DNA of 64,000 nt, taken from assembly GCA_002692855.1 (NCBI GenBank), contig NZMJ01000134.1, positions 1 to 64,000 of the forward strand, read 5' to 3'. The stretch is from Maricaulis sp. GTDB taxonomy: Bacteria > Pseudomonadota > Alphaproteobacteria > Caulobacterales > Maricaulaceae. Position numbers and translations under genes: made by a program. Numbering within the stretch: the stretch's first letter is position 1; every line of letters starts with the position of its first letter. Below, piece by piece: positions 54,709 to 62,240 of the stretch. The notes under the pieces were generated by a model. It made no database searches and had not been told where the DNA came from. It saw only the letters and a program-made list of their open reading frames with translations.

Positions 54709-55299
54709 ATGTTTCGAGCAATTTTGACGACCGGCGCGGCCTTGATGGTGATGGCCTGCGCACCGGAGGCGGACACGCAGGCGCAGGAGCGGGCCGAGGG
54801 CTTTGGTCTCGCCGCCGGCCAGTCCTTTCCCGACATGAGTGTGACGGATGCGTCCGGGGAGGAGCGCCGCCTTTCCGACCTGACCGGAGAAAACGGACTG
54901 GTCCTCTATTTCAACCGGTCAATCGACTGGTGTCCTTATTGCCAGACGCAGGTCATCGACGTGAACGGAGCCGCGGACGCGTTTGCCGAGCGTGGATTCG
55001 AGGTCGCGGTGATCACGTACGATCCGGCCGAATATGCCGACTGGCGCGACATCACGATCAACCTCCTGTCGGATCCCGACAGCGCCCTGATCGATGCGTT
55101 CGACGTGCGCGACCCGCTTTACACCGACCCCGGGCATTTCGCCTACGGCGTGCCCTATCCGATCACCTATGTGATCGGAGCTGACGGCGTGATCATTGCC
55201 AAGCTGTGGCACGAGGCGGGATATGGCGCAGACGGGGGTTACCGCGAGCGGATCACGACCGATGACATTCTGGAGGTGATCGACCGGTCTGCGGGCTAA
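54709..55299 (+). CDS. Thioredoxin-like (peroxiredoxin/AhpC-TSA) lipoprotein
   Basis: 196 residues. Signal with lipobox MFRAILTTGAALMVMACAPE (VMAC). The mature part has an AhpC/TSA fold: FPDMSVTDASGEERRLSDLTGENGLVLYFNRSIDWCPYCQTQVIDVNG with a WCPYC active site, PITYVIGADGVIIAKLWHE and a C-terminal helix. Either a thiol peroxidase or a disulfide reductase at the outer face of a membrane. GGGGGAG precedes the ATG. Convergent with the TspO-like gene, overlapping it by four bases. Confidence 0.87.
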   Translation: MFRAILTTGAALMVMACAPEADTQAQERAEGFGLAAGQSFPDMSVTDASGEERRLSDLTGENGLVLYFNRSIDWCPYCQTQVIDVNGAADAFAERGFEVAVITYDPAEYADWRDITINLLSDPDSALIDAFDVRDPLYTDPGHFAYGVPYPITYVIGADGVIIAKLWHEAGYGADGGYRERITTDDILEVIDRSAG

Positions 55300-55808
55300 A
55301 GCCCGGTGTTCAGCCGCATCAGTTCAAAGCTGGCGGCGAGGGCGTAGGACTGGAAGACGAAGGGCAGCCACATGAAGGCGCCCGCGCTCACACTAGCCCG
55401 GCCCACGGCCCAGGTGGCGAAGACCGTCGTGACCCAGGACGCCACGACCACCAGGAGACCCAGCGAGACGTCGCGCATGACGAGGAAAACAATCGACCAC
55501 GCGATCGCGCTGGCGATGGTTGCCAGAACCCCGAGCGCCCCCAGCCAGCGCCAACCGGCGAGGCCAAAACGCTCGACGCTCCACAGTGCGAAGGCGAGCA
55601 TCAGGGTCTTGGCGATCCAAAGCGCGGTGATGAAGCTGCCGGGCAGCAGCCAGACCGGCCGGTCGAGTTCCTGATACACCCAGTCGAACGTGCCAGCCGC
55701 ATTCGCTCCGCCCGCCATCAGCCCGGTAAAGGCGGCGGTCAGAACGAGATAGACGGCAAGGCGTCCCACGGTGGGACGTTCTCGTCCGGACAAGGCGGTC
55801 TCCTTCAT
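55296..55808 (-). CDS. TspO/MBR-like membrane protein (divergent)
   Basis: 170 residues, five hydrophobic helices. YQELDRPVWLLPGSFITALWIAKTLMLAFALW and the end WLPFVFQSYALAASFELMRLN match the TspO pattern (first loop with Trp-Pro, last helix with WLPYxxWxxxAxxLNxxxxxLN). The match is by eye and some conserved Trp residues are replaced, so it is a diverged member. TspO proteins bind tetrapyrroles and modulate redox-linked gene control in Rhodobacter, which would fit the RegBA system here only loosely. Confidence 0.6.
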   Translation of the reverse strand: MKETALSGRERPTVGRLAVYLVLTAAFTGLMAGGANAAGTFDWVYQELDRPVWLLPGSFITALWIAKTLMLAFALWSVERFGLAGWRWLGALGVLATIASAIAWSIVFLVMRDVSLGLLVVVASWVTTVFATWAVGRASVSAGAFMWLPFVFQSYALAASFELMRLNTGL

Positions 55809-55958
55809 GCCTAAAGGCTCTAGTCAGGAAACGGGTGCAATTGACGTGCCGCAATGGGGCGAAACAGATGCATTGCAGTTCATCTGACCGTCATTTCACT
55901 TGCCCTGTGCAGACAGGCGGTTTCATCATTCCGGGATGCAGGACTACGGGGGATTGCA

Positions 55959-56507
55959 ATGAGTGTTGATACATCCGGATTCGGACCGCGGCTTGAGACC
56001 GAACGCCTGATCCTGCGCCCGCCGGTGGAAGCCGATTTCGCGCCGCTTTCTGCCGCGATGCAGGACGAGGAAAACACCCGCTATATCGGCGGCGTTCAGT
56101 CGCCGCCCATGGCCTGGCGCGCCCTGATGAGCGTGATCGGTCACTGGGCGGTGCGCGGCTATGGCTTCTTCACCGTGCTCGACAAGGAAACGGGCCGATG
56201 GGCCGGGCGGGTCGGGCCGTGGTACCCGCATGGCTGGTCGCAGCCCGAAGTCGGCTGGACGATTGCGCGGTCGCACTGGGGCAAGGGCTATGCGAGCGAG
56301 GCCGCTGCCGCCAGCCTCGACTGGGCGTTCGACCATCTCGGGTGGGACAGCGTGATCCACCTGATCGACGAGAAGAATACCGGCTCGATCGGCGTGGCGA
56401 AGAGGCTCGGCTCGTACAAGACCGGCCGCACCGAGGAAGTCGCCGGGTTCGGCATGATCGTCGATGTCTGGGGCCAGACCCGCGAGGAATGGCGTTCGCG
56501 AAGGTAG
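55959..56507 (+). CDS. GNAT N-acetyltransferase, RimJ/RimL-like
   Basis: 182 residues from ATG 55959; upstream in-frame codons have no conservation. LETERLILRPPVEADFAPLSAAM starts the RimJ-type acetyltransferase domain, YGFFTVLDKETGRWAGRVG is the central hairpin, VGWTIARSHWGKGYASEAAAASLDWAFDHLG is the acetyl-CoA pyrophosphate loop, and HLIDEKNTGSIGVAKRLGSYKTG completes it. Acetylates an N-terminal or small amine; target unknown. Divergent from the TspO-like gene. Confidence 0.9.
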   Translation: MSVDTSGFGPRLETERLILRPPVEADFAPLSAAMQDEENTRYIGGVQSPPMAWRALMSVIGHWAVRGYGFFTVLDKETGRWAGRVGPWYPHGWSQPEVGWTIARSHWGKGYASEAAAASLDWAFDHLGWDSVIHLIDEKNTGSIGVAKRLGSYKTGRTEEVAGFGMIVDVWGQTREEWRSRR

Positions 56508-56520
56508 AGCTCTGATCCGT

Positions 56521-56556
56521 CACCCCACCCCTCCCCTTCAAGGGGAGGGAAGAGCC
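56521..56556. repeat. Palindromic repeat between GNAT and LytTR genes
   Basis: CCCCACCCCTCCCCTTCAAGGGGAGGG (about 56523-56549) is a palindrome of the CCCTCTCCC family lying between convergent genes, in a 52-base gap. It may end transcription of both. Confidence 0.65.
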
Positions 56557-56559
56557 TTT

Positions 56560-57303
56560 TTAAAGCCAGCCCTTTTCGCGCAGTTTCGGGACATTCGCCC
56601 GGCTAACGGGGGCTTCGATACCGCCTTTCAGGATCAGGACGGCCTGCGACCCCTCGCGGCGGGCATCCTCGATGGCCGAGCGGGCCACCCACCAGGAGCG
56701 GTGGGTTTGCGCGCCTTCGATCGCCGAGGCCGCGGCCATCGCGTCGGACAGGCGCATCAGGATCAACTCATTCCCGGCCGAGGTGTGGACCCGCAGGTAA
56801 TGGTCTTCGGACTGGAGCGCGTGCAGGTCTGCGGTGCGCAGGCGCACCGGCAGCTTGTCGGTCAGGGTGCGGCCAATCTGCGGCGGCGCTGCGTCGCTGG
56901 CTGCAGCATTCCCGGCGCGGTTGCGCAGCCAGGTGACGAAGGTGATCGCGACCGAGATCACCCAGACGAAAAAGAAGGTGACCGGCCAGGCCCACAAGGG
57001 TTGCGGGTCGCCGACAATTGCCTGAAGCAGCAGGACGGCGGCGGTCACCGGCACCGAAATGGCCAGCGACATCATCGGATAGGAAATCCAGTCCGGCGTT
57101 CCGGGCGCATGGCGCTCCATCAAGGTTCCGCCGACATGGCCGCACACGGCACCCCAGCCGACCAGGCCGGTCCAGTAGAGCCAGACCCAGGGCCACCCCA
57201 GACCGCCCGTGTCATAGGGCGCGAGGAAGGCGAGAAACGTCCCGATCCCGGCGACGAAGCCGGCGCCCGGCAGGATGGCCTTGATGCGGTCTGCCCCTGT
57301 CAT
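56560..57303 (-). CDS. Membrane-anchored LytTR transcriptional regulator
   Basis: 247 residues from ATG 57303 (GGAGGGGG ten bases upstream; an in-frame ATG at 57354 is not needed). The N-terminal half has four membrane helices (about 10-30, 38-60, 70-95, 104-128). The C-terminal LytTR domain reads VRLRTADLHALQSEDHYLRVHTSAGNELILMRLSDAM and THRSWWVARSAI, including the conserved EDHYLRV. Such 'LytTR with membrane part' proteins act as one-component regulators. Divergent from the DUF2306 gene with 168 bases between, suggesting a joint target. Confidence 0.9.
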   Translation of the reverse strand: MTGADRIKAILPGAGFVAGIGTFLAFLAPYDTGGLGWPWVWLYWTGLVGWGAVCGHVGGTLMERHAPGTPDWISYPMMSLAISVPVTAAVLLLQAIVGDPQPLWAWPVTFFFVWVISVAITFVTWLRNRAGNAAASDAAPPQIGRTLTDKLPVRLRTADLHALQSEDHYLRVHTSAGNELILMRLSDAMAAASAIEGAQTHRSWWVARSAIEDARREGSQAVLILKGGIEAPVSRANVPKLREKGWL

Positions 57304-57471
57304 GGCGCGATTACCCCCTCCATTCGCGATACGCGAACGGGAATCTAGCGCCATTCGCGTCGGGAGACAGCCCGCTTGCGTAGACGCGCTTTTCGTGCCG
57401 CCGGGCCTGCCGCATCCCTTGTCTCGTCACGCAGCAAGACACCCGCAAACAGCGGGGACAGGGAGACGGGA

Positions 57472-58053
57472 ATGACGACCGAGACACAGACATCACACAC
57501 CGAACGCAGCGCGGCCCGGACGACGCCGGTCTGGCGTCACCTGGCCATCGGATTCGTCATTGTCTCGGTCGTGGTCGGCCTTGCACTCTGGCAGGGCAGC
57601 GGCGGAAACCTGTCGCTCGCAGGGGATCTGTTTGGAAGCGCGAACTGGTCGATCCGGCCCGATCCGGCCGCCTTTCTGCGCGCACCCTGGGTGATCCAGC
57701 TGCACGCCGGGACCGCCATCGGCGCCCTGCTTCTGGGCACGGTCCAGATGTTTGCGCCGAAAGGCACCATTCCGCACCGTACGGTCGGCTATGTCTGGGC
57801 GGTGCTGATGGTGACGACCGCGATCTCGGCGATCTTCATCCGCCAGATCAATGGCGGATCATTCAGCTTCATCCACATCTTCGTGCCGCTGACCCTGATG
57901 AGCGTCTACGGGATGATCGCCAATGCGCGGCGCGGCCTGATCAACAAGCACAAGAATGCCGTCTACGGCGCCTTCTTTGGCGCGCTGATCGTCCCCGGCC
58001 TGTTCGCCTTCATGCCCGGCCGGCTGATGCACGTCATCTTTTTCGGCGGCTGA
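57472..58053 (+). CDS. DUF2306-family membrane protein
   Basis: 193 residues from ATG 57472. Four helices: 24-44, 84-102, 110-130 and 163-182. IQLHAGTAIGALLLGTVQMF and HRTVGYVWAVLMVTTAISAIFIRQINGGSFSFIHIFVPLTLMSVYGMI carry the conserved His and GxxxG spacing of DUF2306. NKHKNAVYGAFFGALIVPGLFAFMPGR ends the protein. Function unknown; these proteins are often linked to LytTR regulators, as they are here. Confidence 0.82.
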   Translation: MTTETQTSHTERSAARTTPVWRHLAIGFVIVSVVVGLALWQGSGGNLSLAGDLFGSANWSIRPDPAAFLRAPWVIQLHAGTAIGALLLGTVQMFAPKGTIPHRTVGYVWAVLMVTTAISAIFIRQINGGSFSFIHIFVPLTLMSVYGMIANARRGLINKHKNAVYGAFFGALIVPGLFAFMPGRLMHVIFFGG

Positions 58054-58130
58054 CCGGACCTGTCCCCAAGACCCCCTTTTTCAATTACCCGGAGCGGATG
58101 CTCCGCCCGGCCCTTACCAGGAGACTTGCC

Positions 58131-58586
58131 ATGAATACCTTCTTGAAAACTGCCTGCCTCGCCGCCCTGCTGACCGCCAGCGCACTCGTCCCGGCGCACG
58201 CCCGGGCCCAGACTGCCAGCGTGACGGTGACCGTCGAAGATGTTCGCGATGGCGGACTGATGGACATCGCGCTCTATGACAGCGAAGCGGGATGGGACGG
58301 GACCGGGCCGGTCGCCTCCCGCCGCATCGAGATCGAGAACGGCGTGGCGATCGCCGTGTTCGAGAATCTCGAGGCCGGGGAGTATGCCGTGCGCCTCTAT
58401 CATGACGAGAATGGCGACGACGTGTTCAACATGAATGTAATGGGCATCCCGACCGAGGGCTACGGGTTTTCCAACAACCCATTCCCGCGCTTCCGAGGGG
58501 CGCGCCATGACGAAGCGGAGTTCACGGTCGCGGACGGGGAAAGCGTGAGCCAGACCATCGAACTGATGGGCGGCGGATACTGGTAG
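58131..58586 (+). CDS. Secreted DUF2141-family protein
   Basis: 151 residues from ATG 58131. Signal peptide MNTFLKTACLAALLTASALVPAHARA. The mature domain SVTVTVEDVRDGGLMDIALYDSEAGWDG, IAVFENLEAGEYAVRLYHDENGDDVFNMNVMGIPTEGYGFSNN is DUF2141, a transthyretin-like beta sandwich with GxFxP-type loops. Likely periplasmic or exported. Physiological role not established. A terminator follows 27 bases after its stop. Confidence 0.9.
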   Translation: MNTFLKTACLAALLTASALVPAHARAQTASVTVTVEDVRDGGLMDIALYDSEAGWDGTGPVASRRIEIENGVAIAVFENLEAGEYAVRLYHDENGDDVFNMNVMGIPTEGYGFSNNPFPRFRGARHDEAEFTVADGESVSQTIELMGGGYW

Positions 58587-58613
58587 GCGATACCGCACCG
58601 AGACATCTGGGCC

Positions 58614-58636
58614 GGGCCGGAGGGTCCGGCCCTTTT
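58614..58636 (+). terminator. Terminator after the DUF2141 gene
   Basis: Stem GGGCCGGA / TCCGGCCC with GGG loop followed by TTTTC, 27 bases past the stop. Confidence 0.8.
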
Positions 58637-58737
58637 CACATGTCACGCAGACGTGAAGGCGATCACGCGATCGTCGGCTTCCAGCCCCCAAATCCCGTGC
58701 GAAAGTGGCGCTCCACATCGCACGCCAGGGGAAAATC

Positions 58738-59475
58738 ATGAGACATTTCATACAGGCCGTACTGACGACCGCCCTCGTGTGCGGAGGCGGGACTGCCGCG
58801 GCGCAGGACGACTGGCGCGCCGAAGTGGCGGCGCGGCTGCCGGACAGTGGCGCGCTCAATCTGCGCCTGATCAATGCCGGCGAGGAAGACGGCTTCATGC
58901 GGCTCGGCTGGCGGCGCAATGGCGACCGGATCGAGCTGTTCGACCGCACCATGATGGTGTCGAGCGATGTCTATGAGTCCATGACGGCGGCGATGACATC
59001 GGATGATTTCGCGCCGCTGGACACGTTGATCCTCTGGCACCAGGACACCGCCATCCTGACTGTCGAGACGTTGGCCGAGCCCGGCCGGGCCACCGGCACG
59101 CGCACCGTGCTTCGGCCGATGCAGGGCGTGGAGCACGCGCCGCTGGACGTCGAGCTTCCGGACGGGGTGATGCCGCGCGCGGCAACCTTTGTCTTTGCAC
59201 CCTTTCTCGATCTCGAACCGGGCGAGTCGCTGACCTATGACTGGTATGCCGTGCTGTCGAACTCGGTCGCGACCGTGACCGTCACGGCCTTTGATGGCGG
59301 GCCGGTCGATACCCCGGCCGGACGGTATGAGGAGACGTTGCGGCTTGAAGTGCGGGGCGCGACGCCCGAGGACCAGATCCCGCTCAACGACATTTACGTC
59401 ACCGGCGGAGAGGTGGTTCGCATCGACGTGGTGGGACAGGGCATGACCTTCCTGCGCCGCGCCGAACCGGAATAG
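58738..59475 (+). CDS. Secreted hypothetical protein, DUF3108-like
   Basis: 245 residues from ATG 58738 (GGGGAAAATC before). Signal peptide MRHFIQAVLTTALVCGGGTAAAQ. The mature part has alternating strands, FDRTMMVSSDVYESMTAAM and LEPGESLTYDWYAVLSNSVATVTVTAFD, with DTPAGRYEETLRLEVRG near the end; this resembles DUF3108-type periplasmic beta barrels, where a sugar- or lipid-binding function is assumed. Family assignment is tentative. Confidence 0.65.
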   Translation: MRHFIQAVLTTALVCGGGTAAAQDDWRAEVAARLPDSGALNLRLINAGEEDGFMRLGWRRNGDRIELFDRTMMVSSDVYESMTAAMTSDDFAPLDTLILWHQDTAILTVETLAEPGRATGTRTVLRPMQGVEHAPLDVELPDGVMPRAATFVFAPFLDLEPGESLTYDWYAVLSNSVATVTVTAFDGGPVDTPAGRYEETLRLEVRGATPEDQIPLNDIYVTGGEVVRIDVVGQGMTFLRRAEPE

Positions 59476-59479
59476 GCGG

Positions 59480-59502
59480 CCTGTCAGATTTACGCTGACA
59501 GG
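59480..59502. other. Perfect hairpin before the DUF1036 gene
   Basis: Eight-base perfect inverted repeat CCTGTCAG / CTGACAGG with loop ATTTACG, six bases after one gene's stop and 28 before the next start. No T-tract, so it might be a terminator of limited strength or an operator. Confidence 0.45.
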
Positions 59503-59530
59503 AACTGCAACCTGCGGCTAGTGTCGCGTG

Positions 59531-60421
59531 ATGTTACGGCTTCTGATCCTCATCGCAGTACTGGCTGTTCCGACGATGGCCGACGCCCAGGCGCGGCCGG
59601 TGCTAATGCGTCTGTGCAACGACGCGCCGTTCGCGGTTGGCGTTGCGGCAGCGTACAACACGACGCCAAGCGGTGGCCGCCGGGCGGAAGGCTGGTTCCG
59701 GGTCGAAGCAGGCGACTGCCTGGAAGGCGCGCTGCACGGCGTGGCGGGAGACCGGATGGGTCTGGCTGCCTTTTCCGGCACGTGGCAATGGCCCGCCGGG
59801 GAGGCGGCTTTTTCCCATTGCCTGCCCGCGGACAGTTTCAACACCGGCGTGCTCGACGTGCCGCCCTGCGCCGATACGGTGCGCGAGATCGCCTTCACCT
59901 CCCGGCCCATTCGCCCCTTCCGGGCGGAATGGGGCGTGGTCGACTGGCGCGTCGGCTGCGCCGATTTCGGTGAGGATGCGGATTTATGCCTGGGCTCGCC
60001 GGTGGAGCGGGACGGCTATTCAGCGCCCGTGCGGGAGTTGCAGGTCTGCGGGCCCAGCCTGGAAGGCGGACTGGTCGCGCTGGCCGAGCCGGTTGATGCC
60101 AACACCTGGCGCGTGCGCGGCTGGATGGCTCTGGAAGCGGACAGTTGTGTCGTCGTCTATAGCGGTTTTCCAAACGGAGACCGGGTGTATGTGCATGGCC
60201 ATGCCGCAAGCGAGGCAGCGGTTAGCACGACGCGCGTCGGAGGCCCTACGCGGGCGACATTCTGCGCGTCGGGAGATGTGTTCGACATCACCGCGCCCGC
60301 CAGCGAGATCTTCAATACTACCGAATGCCCGCCCGAAGCTCCCTATCCGGTCGTGTTCGACCGAATCCGCTGGCAATCGAATGTGTCGCGCTTCACGCAC
60401 TTCTTCCGCGCCGGCGGGTGA
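59531..60421 (+). CDS. Secreted DUF1036-family protein
   Basis: 296 residues from ATG 59531 (a GTG directly before is possible). Signal peptide MLRLLILIAVLAVPTMADAQA. RLCNDAPFAVGVAAAYNTTPSGGRRAEGWFRVEAGDCLEGAL matches DUF1036 (CN...GWWxVxPGxC), and a second similar block starts near VRELQVCGPSL and runs to the CASGDVFDI region, so the protein may hold two such modules. Cys residues at least eight, likely disulfides. Function unknown; DUF1036 proteins are exported in alphaproteobacteria. Confidence 0.8.
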   Translation: MLRLLILIAVLAVPTMADAQARPVLMRLCNDAPFAVGVAAAYNTTPSGGRRAEGWFRVEAGDCLEGALHGVAGDRMGLAAFSGTWQWPAGEAAFSHCLPADSFNTGVLDVPPCADTVREIAFTSRPIRPFRAEWGVVDWRVGCADFGEDADLCLGSPVERDGYSAPVRELQVCGPSLEGGLVALAEPVDANTWRVRGWMALEADSCVVVYSGFPNGDRVYVHGHAASEAAVSTTRVGGPTRATFCASGDVFDITAPASEIFNTTECPPEAPYPVVFDRIRWQSNVSRFTHFFRAGG

Positions 60422-60423
60422 AC

Positions 60424-61059
60424 TTACCAGCGCAGCAGGCGCGGACCCATGAGGGCGCCCAGTAGCGCCACGATCAGAACTGCGCCCTGATACCAGACCG
60501 CCAGGAAGGTCAGGCTCGTTTCGGTGCAACTGAGCGAATAGACCGCTGCACCTGCAGCGCCTGCAAACAGTCCGGCGGCAAACCCGGCCAGGCGCAGCCG
60601 GGTCGGGGCCATCGCGCGCAGCACCAGGATGCTGGCTGCGAAGACCGGCAGGGCGGCTGCGATCACACGCGGCACGCAGCGATTCCAGGAATGACCCAGG
60701 AGCGTTTCGGTCCGCAAGTCACTCGGCGCGATCGCCAGTACGATCAGTCCCGCAGCCAGCACCAGACCCGCAACGAGCATGGAAACCACCAAGCCGCGCC
60801 CGCCCGTACCATCGGGGCGGGACAGGGCGAACAGGGACAGGGCCGCGCCGGCAGCAATCGCGACCATTGCAGCCAGCTTTACCCAGAAGGACGGAAGGGT
60901 GAGGGCGCCGGGCATGTCGGGACGGACCCCGATCCAGAGGACGACAAACAGGGTGGAGATCGTCAGGGCGGGCAAGATCCACCGCAGAGCAAGATGGCGC
61001 AAAGGGCGGGGCGATACCGGCTCCAGGTCGTTGACCAGATCGTCGATAGGGTTCGTCAT
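60424..61059 (-). CDS. nrsF: Anti-sigma factor NrsF (DUF1109)
   Basis: 211 residues with six predicted helices (first near LALRWILPALTISTLFVVLW). Two Cys in the periplasmic loops, NRCVPRVIAA and SLSCTETSLTF, correspond to the pair required for NrsF function in Caulobacter. NrsF sequesters SigF at the membrane until metal or oxidative stress releases it. The ATG overlaps the sigF stop by four bases. Convergent with the DUF1036 gene, two bases apart. Confidence 0.88.
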   Translation of the reverse strand: MTNPIDDLVNDLEPVSPRPLRHLALRWILPALTISTLFVVLWIGVRPDMPGALTLPSFWVKLAAMVAIAAGAALSLFALSRPDGTGGRGLVVSMLVAGLVLAAGLIVLAIAPSDLRTETLLGHSWNRCVPRVIAAALPVFAASILVLRAMAPTRLRLAGFAAGLFAGAAGAAVYSLSCTETSLTFLAVWYQGAVLIVALLGALMGPRLLRW

Positions 61060-61601
61060 GACGTTCCGTCTCCTGGAGGCGTCGCACCCAGCGCAGCGGT
61101 TTTCAGTCCCCGGTGCACGCTGACCTTCACCGAGGATTCCGTGGTCCCGAGCCGGTCAGCGGCTTCGCGTGCCGTCAGTCCGGTCAGCCGGGTCATCCGG
61201 ATCGCAGCCGCCTGCTTTGCGGGCAGGCGGGCGAGCAGGGTCTCGACATCAAGCCGTGCGGCGATGGCTGGTTCGATAGCCATCACTGCATCGTCGTCCT
61301 TGAGTTCGACCGTGACCCGGCGGCTGTGGCGCCGGTAATGGTCGATCAGCTTGTAGCGCGCAATGCCATAGAGCCAACCGGAGAAGGGCCGGGCGGCGTC
61401 ATAGGTAGCGCGTTTGTCATGCACGGCCATCAGTGTTTCCTGTACCAGGTCCTCGGCGCCAGCCTGGTCCCGGGTCAGGCGGCGGGTGAAATAGGCCAGC
61501 AACGGCGCGCGCACGGATTCCAGCAGCGTACGATAGGCCTGCCGGTCACCGGACTGGCTCAGCACCATCAGGGCGCGGAAGGCGATTTCGCCGTCGGTCA
61601 T
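61056..61601 (-). CDS. sigF: ECF sigma factor SigF
   Basis: 181 residues from ATG 61601; a GTG four codons upstream at 61613 is less likely. Region 2: LLAYFTRRLTRDQAGAEDLVQETLMAVHDKRATYDAARPFSGWLYGIARYKLIDHYRR, region 4: RLTGLTAREAADRLGTTESSVKVSVHRGLK. Both are typical of the ECF group that includes Caulobacter SigF. It recognises GTAACC-CGAA type promoters, and one lies 20-45 bases before its own start, so autoregulation is expected. Coupled to nrsF. Confidence 0.92.
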   Translation of the reverse strand: MTDGEIAFRALMVLSQSGDRQAYRTLLESVRAPLLAYFTRRLTRDQAGAEDLVQETLMAVHDKRATYDAARPFSGWLYGIARYKLIDHYRRHSRRVTVELKDDDAVMAIEPAIAARLDVETLLARLPAKQAAAIRMTRLTGLTAREAADRLGTTESSVKVSVHRGLKTAALGATPPGDGTS

Positions 61602-61620
61602 GACCCTTGTCACTGCCTTA

Positions 61621-61646
61621 TTCGCTGGTCGCGCGCGAAAGGTTAC
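61621..61646 (-). promoter_or_regulatory. SigF-type promoter for sigF-nrsF
   Basis: On the minus strand: GTAACC (61646-61641), 16-base spacer, CGAA (61624-61621). This is an exact match to the published Caulobacter SigF motif GTAACC-N16-CGAA. Transcription would start near 61614, 13 bases before the sigF ATG, so the leader is very short with AAGGG as its ribosome-binding site. Confidence 0.8.
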
Positions 61647-61836
61647 AGGCGCGCCGGACTGTCTGACATGTTTAGCGCCAAATGCGCCGCGGCGTCATGC
61701 CGGAACCGCCAGGCAACCGCCAGTCGCAATCAATCACGGGGCCGTGACCATCAAGTGACTGTGCCAATTATTCAAATAAAATCAGTTGCTTGTGCCGTTA
61801 CCACTGCTGGAGCGACAAATACGACGTATTCGGAGT

Positions 61837-61862
61837 GTAACGATCGGGCGTCCTTCAGCGAA
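61837..61862 (+). promoter_or_regulatory. SigF-type promoter for the bufferin operon
   Basis: GTAACG (61837-61842), 16-base spacer, CGAA (61859-61862): one mismatch (final G for C) to the SigF consensus. The start of transcription would fall near 61869, about 56 bases before bufA. Between this and the sigF promoter lies an AT-rich stretch (about 61763-61795) without any gene; the whole 311-base divergent gap holds only regulatory sequence. Confidence 0.8.
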
Positions 61863-61924
61863 TGACCCAGTGCCGCACCCGAAAAGGTCGGCGCTCGTGT
61901 TTCAATCTCGAAGGAAATGAATCC

Positions 61925-62218
61925 ATGAACACCCGCTCCAAGATCGCTGCCGTCACGGCGTCCGCCTTTGCCCTGTCGATGGCCGCCGCCGTCGCGCATG
62001 CCGATGACGAAGACATGTCGCCGGAAGGCCAGGAACGCTGCTACGGCGTGTCGCTGGCTGGCGAAAACGATTGTGCCGCCGGCGAGGGCACGTCGTGCGC
62101 TGGAACCTCGACGGTCGATTACCAGGGAAATGCCTGGACCTATGTCGACGAAGGCACCTGCGAAGACATCCAGACGCCCTATGGCACTGGTTCGCTGACT
62201 CCGGTCGAACGTCCGTAA
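61925..62218 (+). CDS. bufA: Bufferin precursor peptide BufA (DUF2282)
   Basis: 97 residues from ATG 61925 (AAGGAAATG upstream). Signal peptide [26 protein letters not shown], then a mature peptide with Cys39, Cys50, Cys58 and Cys79 in [35 protein letters not shown] and GTCEDI. This DUF2282 pattern is that of BufA1, the exported RiPP-type copper-binding peptide whose inner Cys residues are converted by the MNIO enzyme. It is exported by Sec and thought to buffer copper in the periplasm. First gene of the operon, 56 bases downstream of a SigF promoter. Confidence 0.92.
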   Translation: MNTRSKIAAVTASAFALSMAAAVAHADDEDMSPEGQERCYGVSLAGENDCAAGEGTSCAGTSTVDYQGNAWTYVDEGTCEDIQTPYGTGSLTPVERP

Positions 62219-62240
62219 TCTCCCCCCGACGGCGTTCGCG

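Noticed and set aside
54518..54727. 69-codon open frame across the gap after mdh
   Set aside because: It passes through the terminator hairpin and overlaps the start of the thioredoxin-like gene; composition is unlike neighbours.
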